Shown piece after piece: positions 1 through 7,380 of a stretch of DNA of 12,420 nucleotides. Position numbers and translations under genes: made by a program. Within the stretch, counting starts at the first letter, position 1. Each line of letters begins with the position of its first letter. The stretch lies in NCBI GenBank assembly GCA_022706165.1, contig JAKJDA010000041.1:399-12818 (forward strand). The letters run 5' to 3'. Under the pieces are notes generated by a model. That model was not told the origin of the DNA and did no database searches. It was given only the letters and a program-made list of their open reading frames with translations. Origin of the DNA: Candidatus Hydrogenedentota bacterium (GTDB lineage Bacteria > Hydrogenedentota > Hydrogenedentia > Hydrogenedentales > SLHB01).

Positions 1-18
1 CCGCCGCAATGATCGCCG

Positions 19-36
19 CGGGGAGGTGTCTCCTCG
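19..36 (+). other. Stem-loop in the leader of the binding-protein/permease fusion gene
   Basis: A 7-bp stem (CGGGGAG at 19-25 pairing with CTCCTCG at 30-36, one G-T wobble) closes a GTGT tetraloop about 30 nt before the start codon at 67. There is no T-run after it, so it is not a convincing intrinsic terminator. It could be a leader or intercistronic structure. An in-frame TGA at 10-12 could be the end of an upstream gene, but too little sequence is present to tell. Confidence 0.3.
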
Positions 37-66
37 GGAAACCGAAGGGAGACAGGGGGAGGCGGC

Positions 67-2874
67 ATGGTTTCCTGGAGAGACCGTTTTGACACGCACA
101 GTTGCGCGATTTGGGCCGTAGTGGCGGCGAGCCTCGCGGTCGCCTGGTTTCTATACCCGCGCCCCACACAGCACACAGCCCGACAGGACGCGGTTGAACT
201 CACGATGTGGCTGCCGCCGGAGCCAACGCTCTTCGATTCGTTCAAGCCGCTCATCGAGGACTTCGAGAAACAACATCCCGAGTATCGCGTCCGCATGGGC
301 TCGGTCACTGCGCGCGATGCCACGGGCGATCCGACCCGTTTTTTGCTGGGCGTGGCAGGCGGCGTGCCGCCGGACTTGATCTACTTCGATCGGTTCGCCG
401 TGGTGGAATGGGCGAGCCGGGGCGCGTTCGCTGATCTGACGCCGTACATCAACCGGGACCAAGATCTGCCGGACGGCATTCGCGAAGAGAATTTTTATCC
501 TGTCGCCTGGCAGGAGGCCTTATTCGGGGGCAAGAACTACGCCATCGCCAACAACGTCGACACGCGCGCCTTGTATTACCTCGAAGACCCCTTGATCCGC
601 GCGGGGTGCGTGTACAAAACCGACGATCCGGAGGTGCAATCGGGCCAAGCGCGGGCCGGCGATGCGCGCCCCCCTAAAACGTGGGAAGAGATGTGTCGCA
701 AGCGCCTGCATGCATCGGGCCAGGCGTCCGCCGACGGCACGGTCCGCCTTGCTGATCTCGTGCGTCGCTCTGCGGTGAACGTCGAGGCGCCGCAGGACGC
801 CAAGCCCGACCTGAAGGCCGCCGGGGTGCGTGAAGGCGATGTCGTCGCGCTGGTATCGGGGGCGAACGTGTTCCGAGGGCGCATTCGCTCGGTCGCCGGC
901 AACGATGCCTTCCACATCGACTTGGAGCGCGATCAACGACCGGGCGCGCGGTCGCTGCCGGCGGCGTTTGTCGGCGGATGCGAAGTGAAGGTCTATGATC
1001 AGGACAGTTATGTGTGCCGTCTGACGCGTTACGATCCGCAGACGGGCCAGATCAGCGCGCTGGGCTTCATTCCCATGTTCGGCAACAGTTGGCTGTATAT
1101 GTTCGGTTGGCAAAACGGCGGCGAGTTCATGAGCCCGGACATGACGCAGTGCACCCTTGATCACCCGGGGATCATCGAAGCGTTGCAGTGGCTGACGGAC
1201 ACGTACGACGCGATGGGCGGCTTCCAGCCCGTGACGGTGTTTCAGAAGACGGCGATGAGCGGAGGCATGGACCCCTTCATCGTGGGGCGCGTGGCCATGC
1301 GCATCGACACAAGCCTCCTGATCTCGACGGTGATGTCCTTCAAGCCGGAATTGCGGTTCCGGGCTGTCGCCGCGCCCATCCCCGAAAAACGCCTCGCCGC
1401 CGGCGCCAAACCCCTCGGATGGACCGGCGGCTGGTCCTATGCGATTCCCGCTACGGCGAAGCAGCAGGAAGGCGCGTGGATACTCCTGCGGCACTTGTGC
1501 TCGATCGAAGCGAACAAACTGCAGTTCCAGTATCGCGCGACCATGAACCGAGCGCGCGGCCTTCCGTTCTTTCCGGACATGCACCCAGACAAACGGATCA
1601 TGGCGTGGATCCGGGAAACCTACGTCGATGGCAATCCCGCCGTGTCCCCGGCCATGCAGCGGGCGTTTGGCGTATTTGAGGCGCTGCTGCCGAACAGCCG
1701 CTACCGTCCCGTCACCCCGGTTGGCCAGAAACTGTGGAGCGAGCATGTCCGTGCGGCGGAGACCGCGTTGAACCACGTCAAGCAGCCGTACGACGCGCTG
1801 AACTATGGCAAGCGGCAAGTCCAGGATACGCTCGATCGCTTCCTGAATCCGCCGCAAGGCGCGTTGGTGCATTGGTCCGCGCTGATCGCCGCGTACGCGA
1901 TCGGGACGGCGGCCCTGTTCGGCGGGATGGCGTGGCGGCAAGAACGCAAGCGCCGGGAGGCGGGCGGCAAACGGGGGGCATGGATCGACGGGTATGTGGC
2001 GGCAAGCCCGTGGCTGATCGGATTCATCGTGTTTGGCGCGGGGCCGATTCTGTTTTCGATCATCATCAGTTTTTGCCAATACGACGTGCTCAACCCGGCG
2101 CGCTTCGTGGGATTCGACAATTACGTCTCCTTGTTGGGCCGGCATTACGACGATGTCATCGGCGCGATGGTCTGGAACGACCCTGTGTTTTGGAAGAGTC
2201 TGGGGAATACGCTGTTCATGGTGATCGGCGCGCCTCTCGGGATTGCGCTGGGGCTCGCGATTGCCTTGCTGCTCGACACAAAAGTCCGCGGACTGCACAT
2301 CTACCGCACCATCTACTACCTGCCCGCGATCGTGCCGGCAGTCGCCAGCTTTATTCTGTGGCTGTGGATTCTCGATCCCACCCGCGGCATGCTCAACCAA
2401 GCCTTGGCGGCGTTCGGCGTTCACAATCCGCCGAATTGGCTGCAGGATCCCCTGTGGGCGAAGCCCGCGCTCATTCTTATGGGTCTGTGGGGCGTGGGCG
2501 CGGGGATGATCATTTGGCTGGCGGGCCTCAAGGACATCCCCGAATCCCTCTACGAGGCCGCCGAAATCGACGGAGCCAATCGCGTGCGGCGGTTTATTCA
2601 CATCACCATCCCGCTGCTCAGCCCCTACATTTTCTTCAACCTGATCATGGGATTGATCGGCGCGTTTCAGGTGTTCGAGGCCGCCTTCATCATGACCGAC
2701 GGCGGCCCCGCCGACGCGACGCTATTCTACGCGTATAAACTGTTCAACGAAGCTTTCCGCTTCTTGAACATGGGCGTCGCCAGCGCCATGGCCTGGCTGC
2801 TGTTCATCGTCGTATTGTTGATTACGCTCCTTCAACTCTGGCTCGGCAAGAAGTGGGTGCATTACGGCGGCTAG
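67..2874 (+). CDS. Fusion of a family-1 extracellular solute-binding protein with a MalF-type carbohydrate ABC transporter permease
   Basis: Predicted component of a CUT1-class sugar importer, combining substrate capture and half of the membrane channel in one 935-residue chain. Residues about 13-30 form an N-terminal membrane anchor or uncleaved signal. Residues about 43-580 are a binding-protein fold, with VELTMWLPPEP at the start, a GVPPDLIYFD segment, KTWEEM near 204-209, and a GWTGGWSYAIP segment. Residues about 599-620 are a second hydrophobic helix followed by a basic linker. Residues about 637-935 are a complete MalF-like permease with six hydrophobic segments and the ABC-ATPase docking EAA loop EAAEIDGANRVRRF from about residue 829. 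The binding lobe has about 100 extra residues (about 215-315). The start ATG follows GGGGGAGG at 55-62. Lone binding proteins run about 400-450 residues and lone MalF-type permeases about 300, so this is a fusion. The sugar is unknown, and no ATPase gene lies in the window. It is probably co-transcribed with the MalG-like gene at 3037. Confidence 0.9.
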   Translation: MVSWRDRFDTHSCAIWAVVAASLAVAWFLYPRPTQHTARQDAVELTMWLPPEPTLFDSFKPLIEDFEKQHPEYRVRMGSVTARDATGDPTRFLLGVAGGVPPDLIYFDRFAVVEWASRGAFADLTPYINRDQDLPDGIREENFYPVAWQEALFGGKNYAIANNVDTRALYYLEDPLIRAGCVYKTDDPEVQSGQARAGDARPPKTWEEMCRKRLHASGQASADGTVRLADLVRRSAVNVEAPQDAKPDLKAAGVREGDVVALVSGANVFRGRIRSVAGNDAFHIDLERDQRPGARSLPAAFVGGCEVKVYDQDSYVCRLTRYDPQTGQISALGFIPMFGNSWLYMFGWQNGGEFMSPDMTQCTLDHPGIIEALQWLTDTYDAMGGFQPVTVFQKTAMSGGMDPFIVGRVAMRIDTSLLISTVMSFKPELRFRAVAAPIPEKRLAAGAKPLGWTGGWSYAIPATAKQQEGAWILLRHLCSIEANKLQFQYRATMNRARGLPFFPDMHPDKRIMAWIRETYVDGNPAVSPAMQRAFGVFEALLPNSRYRPVTPVGQKLWSEHVRAAETALNHVKQPYDALNYGKRQVQDTLDRFLNPPQGALVHWSALIAAYAIGTAALFGGMAWRQERKRREAGGKRGAWIDGYVAASPWLIGFIVFGAGPILFSIIISFCQYDVLNPARFVGFDNYVSLLGRHYDDVIGAMVWNDPVFWKSLGNTLFMVIGAPLGIALGLAIALLLDTKVRGLHIYRTIYYLPAIVPAVASFILWLWILDPTRGMLNQALAAFGVHNPPNWLQDPLWAKPALILMGLWGVGAGMIIWLAGLKDIPESLYEAAEIDGANRVRRFIHITIPLLSPYIFFNLIMGLIGAFQVFEAAFIMTDGGPADATLFYAYKLFNEAFRFLNMGVASAMAWLLFIVVLLITLLQLWLGKKWVHYGG

Positions 2875-2905
2875 CCGCAGAATTGCAGACAAGATCAAGA
2901 TGAGA

Positions 2906-2986
2906 TTTTGGACAGGATTGACAGGATTCGGATTCGGAGAGGAACAAGACTTCTTCTCTCTTGAATCCTGTCAATCCAGTCAAAAA
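2906..2986. repeat. Long imperfect inverted repeat of the GGATTGACAGGATT type
   Basis: The left arm (2906-2929) contains GGATTGACAGGATTC. The right arm (2961-2986) carries the exact reverse complement of those 15 bases plus further matches (TTTTG/CAAAA at the outer ends, one indel and one mismatch). About 33 nt separate the arms, and part of that loop (GAGAGGAA.. / ..TTCTTCTCTC) is also partly complementary. The left arm itself repeats ACAGGATT-like units. It sits between the two transporter genes and contains no open reading frame. Similar ACAGGATT-containing palindromes are, from memory, widespread intergenic repeats in environmental bacteria. It could fold in the mRNA and alter expression of the second gene. 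Confidence 0.7.
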
Positions 2987-3024
2987 ATCCCTATCGAAGA
3001 AGCAATTGCGCGTTGCGTATGCAC

Positions 3025-3031
3025 GGAGGGG
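3025..3031 (+). promoter_or_regulatory. Ribosome binding site that sets the MalG-like start
   Basis: GGAGGGG lies 5 nt before the GTG at 3037. Upstream in-frame candidates are TTG 3013 and ATG 3019, and neither has a well-placed purine-rich site. Starting at either one would also translate through this strong Shine-Dalgarno sequence. The GTG start is therefore preferred. Confidence 0.6.
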
Positions 3032-3036
3032 AACCG

Positions 3037-4839
3037 GTGGCGCTGAAATCTCTATCCGCTTTTGAACGCATCCTTACCCATGCGATTCTTATGGCGGGAT
3101 GCGCGGTGTTTGCGTTTCCATTTGTCTGGATGCTGAGCACCAGCGCGAAGGCGCCGCGCGAAATGGCGATCGATCGCATCCAACTGTTGCCGCAGAACGC
3201 GTACACGCAGGACGTTTCGCCGTATGTCGATGCGCGCGAATTCGACGCGCCCCAGCGCCCGGACGGCGTGCCCAAAGACGTGTGGGCGGCGTGCGAGCCG
3301 GAGTTGCGCGCCTATCTCGAAGCGGTGGTCGCCGCGTGGAAGCCTGAAACCGTCGGCGCGTCGGAGAATAGCGCGCCGCCGGCCATTCCCGATGCCGACG
3401 TCTACCGCGAGGCGATGATCAATGGCTTGTTCGAACGCCTTTCGACCCAGCTCAGCGACGACGCCCGGCAAACAGCCATCGCCGAAGAACGGCGTCTGCG
3501 CGAAGCGGCGGGACGCGTCGACACGGGAATCTCCGAATTGGCGACCGCGCTCAGTCCGGAAGCCGTGAACGCCGGCAAGCAGGCCGTGTGCGACAACGCG
3601 AAGACGCTAATCAACGAAGACACGTTGCGCGACGTCTTCGACCAATGCTACCGGAGGTTCTGTCTCGGCCTGATGCGCGTTCTGACGCAAGATTACCGGA
3701 ACGTTCCTTTCTACTCCGGCAACGAATGGGAGACCGCCGAGTCCGGCCTTGCCGCACTCGCGCCGCGCAGCGAAAAAGGCCAGCCCCTGCAAGAAGCGCG
3801 GCTCGATTTCTCGCGCAGCCAGGACCCGGCCTCCTTTTTCCTCGCGCCCGACCTTGCCGGACCGGGCCTGAAACCCGGAGACATCAAACGCTTGTATGTG
3901 TCGTTTCGGGGCGATGCGGCGTGGGCGCGCATCGCATTCAGCGTCATTCGCGACGGCCAGATGTATCGCACGCGCGACGCCGCATATCTTTACGAGCGCG
4001 ACTGGTTCGAGCAGGAACTCATCTGGCCGCAGGACGACGCCGACCCCTATGCTCGCCGGACGTTCATGGTCCTCGAGCCTGCCGGTCCCGCGCCCGCCGG
4101 GTCGCCGCCGTTTTCCGTCACGGTCAGCCTCACCCCAAACACCCCCGTGGGCGCATGGGCGGCCAAACTCTTGCGCAACTATCGCCTCGCCTTCAACGAA
4201 GTGCCCTACGCGCATTACGTCATGACCAGTTTCTCGCTGGCGATCCTCACGATTTTGCTGGCGATTTTCTCGTGCACGCTATCGGGCTATGCGTTCGCGC
4301 GGCTCGATTGGCCCGGACGCGACCTTTGTTTCGGCATTCTGCTCGCCACGATGATGATCCCGCCGCAAGTCACGATGATCCCCAGTTTCCTCGTGATGCG
4401 CCACCTCGGCTGGTACAACACCCTCTTGCCGATCTGGGCGCCGTCCGCGTTCGGGTCCGCGTTCTTTATTTTTCTGGTCCGCCAATTCCTCAAGAACGTC
4501 CCCAGGGACCTCGAAGAGGCCGCCCGGATGGACGGCTGCGGATTCCTGCGCGTCTACTGGCACGTCATGTTGCCGCTCGTGAAGCCGACGATTGCCACGA
4601 TCGCGATCTTCACCTTCATGGGCAGTTGGAACAATTTCATGGGCCCGCTCATTTTTGTCAACGACGAACGCCTCTTCCCGCTTGCGCTCGGGCTGTTTAA
4701 ATTCAACCTCCGCAGCGGCGGCGACGTCGGCCTCATGATGGCCGGCGCCTTCCTCATGACCCTCCCCATCATCGCCCTCTTCTTCTTCGTCCAACGCTAC
4801 TTCATCCAGGGCATCAGCCTGACGGGCACGAAGGAATAA
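3037..4839 (+). CDS. MalG-type carbohydrate ABC transporter permease with a very large extracytoplasmic insertion
   Basis: Second permease subunit expected to pair with the MalF part of the upstream fusion. With the GTG start it has 600 residues, about twice a normal MalG-type protein (about 280). Residues 12-33 form the first membrane helix, followed by the family-typical STSAKAPREM. Normal MalG-like sequence resumes at about 382 (NYRLAFNEVPYAHYV) with the remaining helices. The EAA loop EEAARMDGCGFLRVYWHVMLP begins at about 493 and the C-terminus ends FIQGISLTGTKE. The extra residues between, about 50-385, are a charged, largely helical part (to about 235) followed by a probable beta-sandwich (about 255-372). 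From MalG topology the insert should lie outside the cytoplasmic membrane. Its function is not recognised; carbohydrate binding or docking to the tethered binding protein are possible inferences. The gap to the fusion gene is 162 nt and holds the inverted repeat. Confidence 0.9.
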   Translation: MALKSLSAFERILTHAILMAGCAVFAFPFVWMLSTSAKAPREMAIDRIQLLPQNAYTQDVSPYVDAREFDAPQRPDGVPKDVWAACEPELRAYLEAVVAAWKPETVGASENSAPPAIPDADVYREAMINGLFERLSTQLSDDARQTAIAEERRLREAAGRVDTGISELATALSPEAVNAGKQAVCDNAKTLINEDTLRDVFDQCYRRFCLGLMRVLTQDYRNVPFYSGNEWETAESGLAALAPRSEKGQPLQEARLDFSRSQDPASFFLAPDLAGPGLKPGDIKRLYVSFRGDAAWARIAFSVIRDGQMYRTRDAAYLYERDWFEQELIWPQDDADPYARRTFMVLEPAGPAPAGSPPFSVTVSLTPNTPVGAWAAKLLRNYRLAFNEVPYAHYVMTSFSLAILTILLAIFSCTLSGYAFARLDWPGRDLCFGILLATMMIPPQVTMIPSFLVMRHLGWYNTLLPIWAPSAFGSAFFIFLVRQFLKNVPRDLEEAARMDGCGFLRVYWHVMLPLVKPTIATIAIFTFMGSWNNFMGPLIFVNDERLFPLALGLFKFNLRSGGDVGLMMAGAFLMTLPIIALFFFVQRYFIQGISLTGTKE

Positions 4840-4882
4840 GCAGCCTCGAGGCGCGACTTGTCGCCGGCATGCCTGCGAGAAT

Positions 4883-4898
4883 GCCCTTACAACAGGGC
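4883..4898 (+). other. Small stem-loop after the MalG-like gene
   Basis: GCCCT (4883-4887) pairs with AGGGC (4894-4898) around a six-base loop, 43 nt after the stop codon. Two GCATGC palindromes flank the area. No T-run follows, so it is only a weak candidate for a transcript end or 3' processing structure for the + strand operon. Confidence 0.25.
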
Positions 4899-4929
4899 CT
4901 GCGCATGGAGCATGCGGCCATGGCGGTCC

Positions 4930-4970
4930 AAAAACCGTTTGCGCAGGAGGTGCGGTCCCTCCTGCGCAAA
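4930..4970 (-). terminator. Intrinsic terminator of the symporter operon
   Basis: A perfect 13-bp stem (TTTGCGCAGGAGG at 4938-4950, complement at 4958-4970) has a 7-nt loop. Read on the minus strand, it is followed by CGG and then five Ts (4930-4934 as A on the + strand). It lies about 43 nt beyond the repaired stop codon of the symporter at 5013, which supports that stop. The hairpin could also impede + strand transcripts, but on that side there is no T-run. Confidence 0.7.
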
Positions 4971-5012
4971 ACCAATCACGCTGTTGCTCTGGCGAAACGC
5001 GGTTGCGCTTCG

Positions 5013-6884
5013 TTATTTCTCGCCCGGCTTTGGCCCCCCGAAACAGTAGTGGGATGACAATGGCGGAGATGGGCAATCCGATGAACAACGGATCGACATT
5101 GCTCCACGTCACGCTCCATCCTTCGGGCACCAGCGTCGCCTTGCCAAAAAGGGCCTTGCAGATGCCGACGCCTCCGGCGGTCTTGCCGTTGACGAAGAGA
5201 AGCCAGAATGTGCTGACGGCGAATCCGACCAATACCGACGAGATGGCCGCGGCGCGACTCATGCGTTTCCAGAACAGGCCGGCAATGAAGACCGGCAGGA
5301 ACGACGCGGCGCACATGCCGAAGAACACCGCCGTGGCGATGGCGATGATGTTGTCGCCCGCGATTTTGCCCAGCACGAGCGCCACGATGAGACCGACGCC
5401 AACGCCCAGACGGGTGACGGTGATGCTGCCCTTGGTGTTTTATGGGTGAATTGCTCGCACACGTCGCGACCGATCGCCGTTCCGATGGTGTGGAACTGGC
5501 TCGACAAGGTGCTCATGGCCGCCGAAAGCAAGGCCAACAGAAACACCACGCCAAACCAGCGAGGCATGGCGCTCGCCACGTACGTGGGAACGATGCTGTC
5601 CACGTTGCCTTGCATCGCGGTGGCGTTGGTGACGCTGCGCGCGATCGAGATGAGACCGGGCCGCACGATGTCGAGTCCGTTCGGTCCCGCGCCCCGTTCG
5701 ATTTTCATCGCGGGCGTCGCGAGAACATAGTGGGGAAGCGTGGCGGCGCTCTCCCAAGGCAGCCGGTAACTAACAAACGCCTTGGCGCGGGCCTTCACGT
5801 CCTCCGGGGCGTTCGCGTCGACCGGCTTGAGCTTGGCCTTTCCGTCGGGGCCGGGATCGAACATGGCCTTTTCATCCAGGATTTGGCAGACGATGGCCTC
5901 TTTTTGCGCGAAGTAGACGTTGGACAGGGCGCCGATCGTGAACGCGACGCCGGTCATGAGAAGGATGAATACGCCGCCTACGGGGACGGCCCGATTGAGA
6001 GCCTGCTGGGATTTGACCGTCATGAAGCGCACGATGAGCTGGGGCTGAGCCAACACGCCGATGCCCACGCCCATGATGATGGTGCTGACCATGATCCACC
6101 AAAGGTCGTATTGATCGGGGGGACGCGGCGCCGCCGGGCCCGGCATGGGAACGCTGGACCAGCCGAATAGCGGCATGGAGGTCCAGCCCTGATGTCCCAT
6201 CGCTTGAAGGGGCTTGGGAACGCTGCCGCCCATGTCCGTCAACGCCTGGTGCGCCGCGACAATGCCGCCGAGTTCGGCGTAGCAGCCGATCACGAGGATG
6301 GTCATGCCGAAAATCATGATGACGGCCTGGAGGGCGTCTGTCAGCATGACGCCTTTGAGTCCTCCGGGGATGACGTAGGCCGCCACGATAAGCGCGAAGA
6401 TGTAGAGCGCAATGTCGGGGCTGACGTGGAAGGCCGTCGCGATGAACTCCGCGCCGCCCTTCATGACGGCCATGGCATACAGCGGCATGAACACGAAGAT
6501 GACAAGCGCCGAGAAAATGTGCAGGAACTTGCTATCGAAACGCTTTCCGAGAAACTCGGGGAAAGTGTGCACGTCCAGGTGATGGCCCATGCGGCGCGCG
6601 CGCCCGCCGAAAAAGACGAAGGCGATGAAAATGCCCACGAAGATGTTCAAGACCGTGAGCCAGAGGAGGCCCATGCCGAAATTGGCGGCGACTCCGCCAA
6701 AACCGACGATGGCCGAAGTGCTGATGAACGTCGCGCCATACGACAACGCCATGATGACGGGATGCGCTTGGCGCCCGGCGACGAGATAGTCTGCGGCGGT
6801 TTTGGTTTGGCGGTAGCCCCTAAATCCGAGATAGGCCGTCAACAAAAGATACGCAATGACTAATACAATGGTCAGCAGATCCAT
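5013..6884 (-). CDS. Sodium:solute symporter (SSS family), reading frame interrupted twice
   Basis: Inner-membrane Na+-coupled transporter; substrate not predictable. It starts at ATG 6884 with GGAGGG upstream. SSS hallmarks are an N-terminal helix leading into DYLVAGRQ, GGLKGVMLTDALQAVIMIFG (about 175-195), and LLSAAMSTLSSQFHTIG, the conserved Na+-site helix. An extra-long loop spans about 325-430. The uninterrupted first segment runs to 5259, but homology in it ends at about 5442, after EQFTHK. Family sequence continues in another frame (GSITVTRLGVGVGLIVALVLGKIAGDN...) as if one A were missing from the run at 5438-5441. That frame then misses its stop and runs on antisense to the MalG gene, unless one of the six Cs at 5034-5039 is removed. 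Removing it gives an ending of FRGPKPGEK and a TAA at 5013-5015. The repaired length is 623 residues. Both lesions are homopolymer indels, so sequencing or assembly error is likelier than a true pseudogene. It follows the small protein at 7014. Confidence 0.85.
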
Positions 6885-7013
6885 TTCCCTTGCCCTCCGG
6901 CCAGAGGAACCCCCCTACTGCTGGCTCTCTTTGGCTTTTTCCCCCAGGATGTTCTGGTTGTTTTTTCGCCGTTCCTTCTCAAAACGCATCGTTGTTCGGG
7001 AGAATGCGCGCCC

Positions 7014-7187
7014 CTAGAGCGCCTCTTCGATTTCCTCTTTCTCTTCCTTTGCCCAATGAATATCCTCGGGCTTGATGGGTTCGTCGCCCTTGTTCCACGT
7101 CAGGGCTCCGTAGATCACGCACAGCAACGCGCTGCCCACCATCAACACATACGCCAAAAACACCCATTTGTCCTGAATTCCCAACAT
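7014..7187 (-). CDS. Symporter small accessory protein (57 residues)
   Basis: Small single-span membrane protein beginning MLGIQDKWVFLAYVLMVGSA, continuing LLCVIYGALTWNKGD, and ending in an acidic-basic tail rich in Glu and Lys. The hydrophobic stretch covers about residues 8-28. The pattern MLG-x(2)-D-x-W ... LC-x(2)-YG-x(3)-WN-x-GD matches, from memory, a family of short proteins encoded directly upstream of SSS sodium:solute symporters. Its presumed role is assembly or stability of the symporter, but the mechanism is not known. The ATG at 7187 is chosen because GGAGGG lies 7 nt upstream (7195-7200); a longer in-frame reading to 7277 has no family-like sequence. The symporter starts 129 nt downstream. 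A strong promoter lies 75 nt upstream, so the two genes probably form one operon. Confidence 0.85.
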   Translation of the reverse strand: MLGIQDKWVFLAYVLMVGSALLCVIYGALTWNKGDEPIKPEDIHWAKEEKEEIEEAL

Positions 7188-7261
7188 GATGCGGCCCTCC
7201 GAGGTTGCGATGAACATGTGGACGTATCGCCTTTTTCCCGTTTGGCATGTCCCCCGCGAGG

Positions 7262-7290
7262 AGTATAAGGGCGCCACGCGGCTGGGTCAA
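7262..7290 (-). promoter_or_regulatory. Sigma-70-type promoter for the accessory-protein/symporter operon
   Basis: On the minus strand TTGACC (7285-7290) and TATACT (7262-7267) are separated by exactly 17 bp. Predicted transcription starts at about 7255, leaving a leader of about 68 nt before the ATG at 7187. The -35 box is overlapped at its upstream edge by a 16-bp perfect palindrome. Confidence 0.65.
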
Positions 7291-7304
7291 GCGATCGATC
7301 GCTT
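7289..7304. promoter_or_regulatory. 16-bp perfect palindrome, candidate operator
   Basis: AAGCGATCGATCGCTT is a perfect inverted repeat. It shares two bases with the -35 box of the minus-strand promoter and lies about 50 bp upstream of the candidate argS promoter. That position fits a dimeric regulator binding site, acting as an upstream activator site or by occluding the -35 box. No regulator gene is in the window. Confidence 0.35.
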
Positions 7305-7352
7305 CGGCCCGATGGACCGATGCTCTCTGCGCTTCTCTCGCGCGCCGGCGTC

Positions 7353-7380
7353 TTTACATCGCCCTGTCCGATATGATACT
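7353..7380 (+). promoter_or_regulatory. Candidate promoter for argS
   Basis: TTTACA (7353-7358), a 16-bp spacer and GATACT (7375-7380) lie 122 nt before the GTG start of argS. The match is weaker than the other promoters in the window, mainly in the -10 box. The remainder of the 7188-7502 gap shows no further gene. Confidence 0.4.

Noticed and set aside
520..2601. Long open frame (693 codons) on the minus strand, antisense to the fusion transporter
   Set aside because: It has no recognisable domain and a composition full of Arg, His, Gly and Pro, typical of antisense shadows in high-GC DNA. The + strand frame has clear family motifs along the same stretch.
2918..2946. TTGACA at 2918 as a -35 box for the MalG-like gene
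   Set aside because: The hexamer is exact, but the expected -10 position (around GGAACA) has no TATAAT-like sequence, and TTGACA is part of the inverted-repeat core.
3013..3036. Earlier starts (TTG 3013, ATG 3019) for the MalG-like permease
   Set aside because: No well-placed Shine-Dalgarno for either, whereas GGAGGGG is ideally placed for GTG 3037.
4279..5012. Minus-strand frame continuing the symporter C-terminal half into the MalG gene
   Set aside because: After about 5034 the sequence loses SSS character and becomes Glu/Arg-rich antisense of the permease. A one-base homopolymer correction gives a natural stop at 5013 before a terminator.
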